From: Ailurus styani
Taxonomy: Eukaryota > Chordata > Mammalia > Carnivora > Ailuridae
DNA length: 64,000 bases
Reading direction: 5' to 3'
Assembly (NCBI GenBank): GCA_002007465.1
Contig: LNAC01000032.1
Location: 1,559,297 to 1,623,296 of the forward strand
Position numbers and translations under genes: made by a program. Shown piece after piece: positions 56,675 to 64,000 of the stretch. The notes below the pieces were generated by a model. That model saw nothing but the letters and a program-made list of their open reading frames with translations, had not been told where the DNA came from and made no database searches. Every line of letters starts with the position of its first letter. The stretch's first letter is position 1.

Positions 56675-56877
56675 ACCTCAAGACCCTGGGAGGTGGAGTT
56701 GGCAAAGCATCCAACTCTTGGCTTTGGCTCAGGTCATTATCTCAGGGTTGTGAGATCAAGCCCCTCATTGGGCTCCATACTTAGCATGGAGTCTGCTAAA
56801 GTTTCTCTCTCCCTCTCCCTCTGCCCCTCCCTGTGCTCTCTCTCTCTGTCTCAAATAAATAAATCTTAAAAAAAAAA
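56675..56877 (+). mobile_element. CAN-SINE, sense, old
   Basis: Body 'ggctcaggtcattatctcag', 'gggttgtgagatcaagcccc', a CT-rich tract, tail 'caaataaataaatcttaaaa'. The head is heavily mutated ('gaccctgggaggtggagttg'), and the TSD is unclear. Confidence 0.85.
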
Positions 56878-57079
56878 ATGACCTCTGTGTCTTCCTAGTT
56901 CATTTTTCTCCTGTTCCTCCTTTAAAATCTGATTAAAAACTCACCTTCTCACTTTACAAAAACTCACTCACTTTACAGATATACTTTTCCCCTGTTATAT
57001 CTTCAATTGCCTACTTTTATTTCAGTTTCATCATACTACATTAATTTGAAGTGAATTCTATATTATCTTATTCATTACA

Positions 57080-59540
57080 TTATGGTAAAAGAATCAATCC
57101 AAAAATTGTAAATATTTATACACCTAACATAGGAACACCTAACTATGTATGACAAGTATTAACAGACATGAAGGGAGAAATTGACAGTAATACAATAATA
57201 GTAAGAGATTTAACAACCCACGTACATCAATGAATACATCATCCAGACAGAAAATCAATAAGGAAATGGTGAATTTGAATGACACATCAGATCAGATAGA
57301 CTTAATAGATATAAACAGAATATTTTACCCAAAAACAGCAGAACACATTCTTTTTAAGTGTGTGTGGAACATTCTCCAGTATAGATCACATAGTAAGTCA
57401 TAGAACAAGTCTCAGTAAATTTAAGAAGATTGTAATCATATCAAGCATCTGTTTCTAGTCACAGTGGTATGAAACTAGAAATCAGTTATAAGAAAAAAAC
57501 CTCCACAAACATGTGGAGGCTAAATAACATGTTACTGAAAAACCAGTAGGTCAATGAAGAAATCAAAGTGGAAATCAAGAAATACTTGGGAACAAATGAA
57601 AATGAAAATATGACACTTCAACATCTTTGGGACATAGCAAAAAAAAAAAATTCTATAAGAGGTAAGTTTATAGCAATACAGGTCTATCTCAAGAAACAGG
57701 AAACATCCCAAACAGTCTAACCTTACACCTAATGGAACTAGGGAAAGAAGAACAAAGGCCAAAGTTAACAGAAGGAAAGAAATAATAAAGATCAGAGCAG
57801 AGATAAATGAAGTGAAGACCAAACAAACAAACAAACAAAAAAACAAACAAAAAAACCCAAAACCGCCCCCCCCAAAACCCAGTAGAGAAGGTCAATGAAA
57901 TTAAGAGCTGTTTCTTTGAAACTATAAACAAAATTGATAAATCTTTAGTCAGAGTCATCGAGAAAAACAAAAAAGTCAAATAAAATCAGAAATGAAAAAG
58001 GAGAGGTTACAACTTACACCACAGAAATACAAAGGATTATAAGAGATTAGTATAAAAAATTTATGCCAACAAACTATACTGCCTAGAAGAAATGGATAAA
58101 TTCCTAGAAACAGTCTTCTGAAACTGCGGAAGAAATGAAAGAATCTGAACAGACCAACTACTTGTCATGAAATTGAACTGGCAATCAGAAAATTCCCAAC
58201 AAAGGTCCAGCACCAGGTGGCTTCACGGTAAATAGTACCAAACATTTACAGAAGAGTTGATACCTATCCTTCTTAAACTATTTCAAAAATAGAAGAAGGA
58301 ATGCTTCCAAATTCATTCTTTAAAGTCAACATTACCCTGATACCAAAACCAGACAGAGACACTGCAAAAAAAGAAAATTATATATCAATATCTTTGGTGA
58401 GCATAGGTGCAAAAATCCTCAACAAAATATTAGCAAGCCAAATTCAAAAATACATTAAAAGAATCATTCAGTACGATCAAGTGGAATTTATTCCAGGGAT
58501 GCGAGGATGTTTCAATATATGTAAATCAATCAACATGATACATGACATTAACAAAAGGAAGGATAAAAACCATACGATCATCTCAATGGATGCATTTGAG
58601 AAAATTCAACATCCATTCATGTTAAAAACTCTCAACAAAGTGGGTATAGAAGAACAAAAAGTTTTTGCACAGCAAAGGAAACCATCAATCTGCTGAATGG
58701 GAGAACAAACATACAAATGATAGATCTGTAAGTGGCTAATGTTCAAAACATATAAAGAACATGTAACTCCACCCAGGAAAACAAATAATCTGATTAAAAG
58801 ATGGGCAGACGAATAGATAGTTTTCCAAAGAAGACATATAGACACATGAAAAGATGCTCGATGTCACTAATCATTACAGAAATGAAAATCAAAACCACAA
58901 GGAGATATAATTTCACACCCGTCAGACTGGCTAGTATCACAAAGACAAGAGAAAACAAGCATTGGGGAGGATATGATAAAAGGGAGCCCTTGTGCACTGC
59001 TGGTGGGGCTGTAAAGCAATACCTTGACTGTGGAAAACAATAAGGAAGTTCCTCAAAAACATAAAACAAGAAGTGCATACGATTGAGTAATTCCATTACC
59101 AGGTATCTATCCAAGAGAACAAAAGCATTAATTTGGAATGGTATATGCACCCCTCCATTTACTGCAACATTATTTACAATAGCAAGATATGGGAGCAACG
59201 TAAGTGTCCATCAGCTGATGAATGAATGAAGAAGTTGTGCTATACATACACGATGGAATATTACTCAGCCATAAAAAGATGAGCTCTTACCATTTGCTAC
59301 AACACAGGTGAACCTAGAGGGTATTGTGCTCAGTGAAATAAACCAGACAGAGAAAGACAAATGCCATATGGTTTCACTTAAATGTGGAATCTAAAAAACA
59401 GAACAAATGAACAAGCAACAACAATAGCAAGTAAGAGAGAAGTAGACTCATAAGTACAGAGAACAAACTAGTGGTTGTCAAAGGAGTGGGATGAGAGGAT
59501 GGCTGAAATGGGTGAAAGGGGAAAAAAAGTTTTCAAGTCT
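57080..59540 (+). mobile_element. L1, sense, 5'-truncated, internal ORF2 deletion
   Basis: The endonuclease-side ORF2 begins near 57090 ('tgtaaatatttatacaccta'). RT-region landmarks survive in the frame 58301-58696: '[15 protein letters not shown]', '[16 protein letters not shown]', 'VEFIPGM' and '[15 protein letters not shown]'. The latter runs directly into '[11 protein letters not shown]', which normally lies several hundred residues further on. The catalytic YADD part of the RT is therefore deleted. The C-terminal region (58800-59380) and the start of an L1MA-like 3' UTR follow. Many stops and frameshifts make it dead. No A-tail or TSD was seen, so the 3' end is also lost. Confidence 0.9.
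57818..57880. repeat. (AAAC)n/C-run low-complexity stretch in the L1
   Basis: acaaacaaacaaac-type units, then a C9 run at about 57866. This is a local expansion within ORF2 sequence. Confidence 0.85.
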
Positions 59541-60224
59541 CTTTTAATATTCTTTATTCAACTTTGCTTTCTTGGCCCCATAAGCAGAGCCTTGGATGAA
59601 AGTGTTGGAGTGATTGGCAGAGATCACCTATGAAATTCCAGGGCTTTGCAGAGGGAAGATGTACTAAAAGTTACCTGTTAGCTGAGGCTTTGAGTGAACC
59701 ACTTTTTCATACTTAGTTAGCACAAGATACCTGGGTAGGTGAACTCAGGCACTTCCCCTTTTAATTCTTTCATCTATAAAATATGAACATTTTGCAAGTG
59801 AACTCCAACTTCTTGTCTAGTTTCAGTATAACTTTAAAATATTAATATTAATGTAGTGATTAGAATGATGTACCTATTTTTGTTTTTCTAAGATGTTTAA
59901 GGAAATAGACCATAACTTCTAGAATTTAGGTATAAGAAAGAAAGATTTATTGTATCAAAGAAAAGACTTGGCTTTCAAAATTTAGAGTGCAGAAGAAGCA
60001 GTAAGATCTGGATATAAATGCAAATTCTATGATCTCTTCCCTAACAGTTGAGATTCAGTGTTAAGGGTTCAGGGAGCTTATATTTAAACAATCAATCCAG
60101 GTAATTTCATTATAGGTATACTATAGTATTACTTGATGTAGATATTTAGGGGTAAAGGAAGAAAGATTGATTTACTGGGTTATAAGACAAATCAATAATA
60201 ACTAGTTTGATTTTGTATCAATTA
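59541..60224. other. Unique sequence
   Basis: Nothing recognised. Confidence 0.45.
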
Positions 60225-60410
60225 GGACATGGTGGGTATTGCTCTGTGCATGGTAGAATGCTTAGGAGAATCCTTGGTCTTTACCCCCTAGATGCCAACA
60301 GCACCGACCCCCCACCCCCCATTATGAAAATCAATGTCCCAGACGTTGTCAAATGTCTCCTGGAGCAAAATTATCTTGATTAAGAACCACTGAACTAGAG
60401 CATGCTGTAC
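60225..60410 (-). repeat. MER5A-type hAT-Charlie DNA transposon, antisense
   Basis: 'tttaccccctagatgccaac', 'cagacgttgtcaaatgtctc', 'ctggagcaaaattatcttga' and the terminus 'ttaagaaccactgaacta' give the reversed MER5A order. Non-autonomous, with no coding potential. Confidence 0.85.
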
Positions 60411-62265
60411 TTGTATAAAGAAGTTGAAATATGTACAGTATTATACATATTTCTTGTATTCATTATATAAAATGTCCAGCATCTAACAATATTCAAATTT
60501 ATAAAAACTGGTTTATTGTAGAGATAGAAAGTAAGCCAATTATATAGTATGTAAGATGGTAAAGGGACTTCTGGGGTATCTTTACTTTAAAACTTTATTT
60601 TTTGAGTTTAAAAAACAGTGAATCCTAATGAGAATTTTTAGTCCTTTCCTCACTTACAGGTCAGGCCAGCAGGTCACTGGCTGTCCTTTAGGGTCAGCAA
60701 TCGGGTCATACAGATCTTCCTGCTGACCTCTGGCTCACTGACAGTCTGTTAGACCAACAATAAGCCACTCTTGTAGTAATTAGAGCAAATGTGCTAACTC
60801 GTGCAGATGGACAGAGCCTGGACATAAGAGAATGTTCAGGTGGTAGTGGCTTATCTATGATAGATTCAAGTAGGGCTAACTTAGATACAAAAATGTAAAG
60901 GAAGCAAAATCTCCTTCGCTTTTCTTTACCTTGAATTTAAAGACAATTTGGCTTCTATATCCTTAAAATGGAATAATAGAAATGAGCCAAAGAGGTGCTT
61001 TCTTCTTCTCTTCAACTTAACACAGATTATCAATTTTTAGGGAGCTCTGATATGAGGAACGGAATTATATTTTTACTTAGACCTTCATGTATTTATGGTT
61101 GTATCTTGACACTGTTAAGAAAAACAATATACATTTCTATAATAGAACATAAGTTAGAAAAAGCAACATGGATTTTGGCCCTTGTGTTTAAATTGTAGTT
61201 ATGATTTTGTTACACTATTTTTGTTACCCAAGCATGATGCCTTTTTGTTACACTGTTTTTGTTACCCAAGCATGATGCCTTTTATGGTGTTTCTATTTAC
61301 ATATTCTCGGAGAAATTGGTTTTCAGATATTTATTTTTTCCTGCATATCCTTTGATAATCAGTTTTATTTCCTTGCTACCAATCTCTTTGTTCTGATTGC
61401 TTTGTTATTTTATGTAGATTATTCTGTTGGCTTCGGATGCAACAAGCCTACTTAACAGCATACCTTTGACCCTGTCAGCTCATGAATATTTCTTCTGTTG
61501 CTGAGGAATCCATTCTTCCACTTGCAAAATGTCAGAAATGTTGATTGTACACCAAACCTGCTGGCATTCTAACCCCAAATCTGGAACACTTTCTTGTGAG
61601 TTTAGAGTATCCAAGAGTAGGGCTTTTTCCTGATTGTTTTCTTCACAATGAATGTTTTCCATACCTCTTTCTCTTTTAATCGTCTATTCTGTCCTGTACA
61701 CCCTGCTTCATACTGTCCAGTTACTTAACTGTCAGCCAGTCTAGGTATTTGGAGGAAAGTCTGAGGGGAGCTGGTGTAGGGGAGGCAAAGACCTAGCAAA
61801 GGATGGTGGGTCCTGCTGGTGGTAAGGCAGTGGGAAGCAGAGGTCTCTCCTGTTATCATGCATGCCTCCATTATGAGGAAAAGTGAGAACTGATTCATTG
61901 TAGAAATTATTTTTTATTTCCTTAAAAATTATTGCTAGAATCACCACCAGCATTGATAACATTTTGTGAGATCATAGTAAGAGCCACTTAATATATTCGA
62001 CCAAACCTGTGACAGTGACCTGAGATTTAATTAAAGCTTCATGTACCAGGGAATACTCTTTACGATGATCTTACCGTTTTCTGTTTTAATCTAGAATGTC
62101 TTTTACTTTCCTTTATTTCTTTCCTGTTCATAATCTTCTCTATTTTGGAATACTAAGAGAAATTTCAGCATGTTTAACTAATACAGAGAGATTTTTACTT
62201 GATATTTGGTAACATGTCAAGTCTGTTTTTATGGATCATTCCACTTACTACAGAGTTCCTTTATC
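60411..62265. other. Unique sequence with a 38-bp tandem duplication
   Basis: No repeat family or exon recognised apart from the tandem listed separately. Confidence 0.45.
61205..61280. repeat. 38-bp tandem duplication (two units)
   Basis: Units start ttttgttacact at 61205 and 61243 and share 'ttgttacccaagcatgatgc'. They differ at one base (actattt versus actgttt), so the duplication is recent. Confidence 0.93.
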
Positions 62266-62267
62266 CC

Positions 62268-62425
62268 CCCTTCAGCTTTATTAAGGTATAACTGACAAAT
62301 AAAATTGTAAGATAATTGAAGCATACATCATGATGATTTGATATACATAGACATTGTGAAAGGAGTCCCCCCATCTAGTTAATTAACACAGCCAATTACA
62401 GAGTTGCTTTTAGTCATGTAACAAA
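62268..62425 (-). mobile_element. L1MA-type 3' UTR fragment, antisense
   Basis: 'ctttattaaggtataactga', 'caaataaaattgtaagataa', 'tgatgatttgatatacatag' and 'ctagttaattaacacagcca' match the reversed 3' UTR. Confidence 0.82.
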
Positions 62426-62759
62426 ATGCATAGCATATCAATACATAATAACATAGCAGTAGACTCAGAAGAGTGTCATTGGTAGGCAAAGTGTAAGGAA
62501 AGCAATTTTTGGGTGTTAACAGGGAAAGCAAGTAGGTGACTAGGAGTAGGTGAGTCAAGGAATGTTTTCATCATCTACCCATTTGTTCTTTTTGAATTTT
62601 GAACCACTATTTAGAAATAGTGTTAAAACTTTAGAAGTTGGAGTAGTCTCTAGAATTCTCAAGCTCGTTCCCTATAAAACCTTCCATTAATCACTGAAGC
62701 ACAACACCATGTACTCTATTAATCCACTGTTTACATTTAATTCCAGTATTGTTCATATT

Positions 62760-62890
62760 TCTGTCTCCTTTACAGATAATTTTGAGAATAGGGCCATGAC
62801 TCATTCTTCTTTTTATCTCTGGATCCCAGATTTGCTCTTAGAATGTTGTCAATACTTAAATGTGTATTTGTTTAATGAATGAATAAACAC
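62760..62890 (+). repeat. L2 3' end, sense (diverged)
   Basis: 'attttgagaatagggccatg', 'ttttatctctggatcccaga' and 'tatttgtttaatgaatgaat' match the L2 terminus. Confidence 0.65.
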
Positions 62891-63600
62891 CTTATTAAAT
62901 TATCTTTTTTTGACACAAAACTCATGGATTTTATTTTGTTATACATTGCCCTTCAATTTAAATTTTCAAGCCATTAATTTTTTTGTGTGTTTGAGTTTTC
63001 AAGAGGCTTCCTGTATTGAACATTTTTCTCTTCTCTTCAAATGCTGTCTTCATGTAATGAGTTATTCTCACTCTAGCCAAATTTAAATGATCTTTTATAT
63101 TTATTTCTACCTTGCATTATTATTGTGCTGTATATTCAACATGTTCTAAATAAAAGATTACACAGTATAGAAGACTGCAGCTTTTTGACACTATTTCCTA
63201 GAAACGTTTAGTGCGGAGAATTGGAGGCATTATTGAGAAAATGATTTATCTGTTTTTTTTCCTGAACTTTAAAATATTGTCATTCATAGGAAGGTACACA
63301 GATTGGTAAATAACAGTGGTAGTCCGCCCCCCCCGCCCCCCCTTCTCTCTTCCTCTGCTAGCTTTAAAGCATTTTGACAAACTAAAACTTGAAACTATTT
63401 TTCTCTCCTTTTGTCCTTAAGTGGTCATGATTTTCCATCGGCTGGATACCACAAAGCATTTAAAGTAGAACATACACATTGAAAAAAAATCAAAGAACAA
63501 GTTTTATAGGAGCACCTCGGGAAAAGTGGCACACAATTTAATTTATTTTTTCTTTAGTCCAACAGGTGGTTTGTCAACATCCATGTAATTTTATATAGAA
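62891..63600. other. Unique AT-rich sequence with a C-run
   Basis: A short C/G-run (63324-63343) is present. Nothing else was recognised. Confidence 0.5.
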
Positions 63601-63625
63601 GCCTTCAGAGGCTTTAGCACTGGGG

Positions 63626-63787
63626 ACGATGGCATGCCAGTTATGTGCATGCCTTTGATCCCGTGTGTGCTTTGGTGTGGGGCACGGCACAGCGCTCCAC
63701 GCAGGGCTGGGCGGCCGGGGCTGCGGGGCTGTGTGCTTCATGCCAGCGAGATGGCTTCTTGTGGCTGAGACCGTGCCTCCTGGGCGG
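63626..63787. promoter_or_regulatory. Small CpG-rich patch (candidate regulatory or exonic element)
   Basis: I count eleven CpG dinucleotides in about 160 bases, with a G/C-rich core 'gcgctccacgcagggctggg' and 'gcggccggggctgcggggct'. The rest of the window is strongly CpG-depleted. It contains the word gggcgg and a near copy gggcggg, possible SP/KLF sites. It is too short for a standard CpG island, and no open frame supports an exon. The function is inferred only from composition. Confidence 0.4.
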
Positions 63788-64000
63788 GAATTGGCAGCTG
63801 TACTTGTAGAAGTAGAATTTTTTATAGATTAGATGGTTGTCTTGTTACTTACTGATAGACTTCAAAATTCTTACAACACAGGATTGGCGACTTTTAAAAA
63901 ATATGAAACAAAACTGCTGCGATGGTTTTATTTCACTTCAGGTGATTATGACTAAGACTATATATCAAGAGCAGCAATAGTACCAAAACGCTTTTGAATT

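Noticed and set aside
57532..57979. Hydrophobic reverse frames resembling membrane proteins
   Set aside because: They are the antisense of A-rich L1 ORF2, which reads as Phe/Leu/Ile-rich peptides.
58301..58696. 131-codon frame with reverse-transcriptase similarity as a domesticated gene
   Set aside because: The RT core is deleted and flanking ORF2 has many stops. It is simply a decayed L1.
1..64000. A novel defence, phage or biosynthetic system
   Set aside because: The base composition, SINEs, LINEs and LTRs show mammalian nuclear DNA. There are no gene clusters, so no such system can be supported.

Overview
The window is 64 kb of AT-rich, CpG-poor vertebrate nuclear DNA from a caniform carnivore, most probably a mustelid. 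The main evidence is about twenty CAN-SINEs (tRNA-Lys-derived carnivore SINEs that open ggggcgcctgggtggctcag and end in an AATAAA-rich A-tail). Several carry the 'cagtgggttaaagcctctgc' variant, which I associate with musteloids. L1 3' ends of carnivore type support this. I found no convincing protein-coding exon, tRNA, rRNA, snRNA, CRISPR array, operon or bacterial gene. Every recognisable coding similarity is decayed LINE-1 ORF2 or SINE sequence read through by chance. The window looks like a gene desert or the inside of a very large intron.

Layout. 0-10 kb: unique sequence with two young sense CAN-SINEs (1.5 and 3.5 kb), an older one (8.6 kb), an MLT1 LTR (1.9-2.4 kb), MIR fragments and two MaLR-like remnants. 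10.5-13.3 kb: an antisense L1 ORF2 block interrupted by a SINE, itself interrupted by a sense L1 3' end. 14-19 kb: unique sequence, two MaLR-like remnants and a SINE. 19.15-21.24 kb: an antisense L1 3' region carrying two SINEs, a TG/TA microsatellite and the window's only N (19667), which sits between two near-identical copies of the same sequence. 23.6-25.6 kb: an L2 split by an MLT1 LTR (itself split by a SINE) and by a Tigger-like DNA transposon with TA target duplications. 27.4-29.45 kb: two SINEs, an old class I-like LTR with an internal duplication, an ancient L1/HAL1 fragment and an AC repeat. 30.7-33.9 kb: MIRs, an MLT1 split by a SINE, and a CR1/L3-like tail. 34-41 kb: the most unique-looking part, with candidate conserved non-coding elements, scattered SINEs and MIRs. 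41-50 kb: MLT1, L2 pieces, a target-site-flanked L1 3' end, SINEs and AT microsatellites. 50-56 kb: mostly unique. 57.1-59.5 kb: a sense L1 with an internal ORF2 deletion. 60.2 kb: a MER5A-like element. 62.3 kb: an L1 3' scrap. The last 400 bases hold a small CpG-rich patch unlike the rest of the window.

No genes work together here. The story is one of layered insertions: L2/MIR/MER5 oldest, then MaLR/MLT1, Tigger and old L1, then CAN-SINEs and carnivore L1, dated by who interrupts whom and by preserved target-site duplications (TSDs). Repeat family names come from memory of consensus patterns, not from a database search. Subfamily names and exact ends are therefore approximate, while the TSDs quoted were read directly from the sequence.
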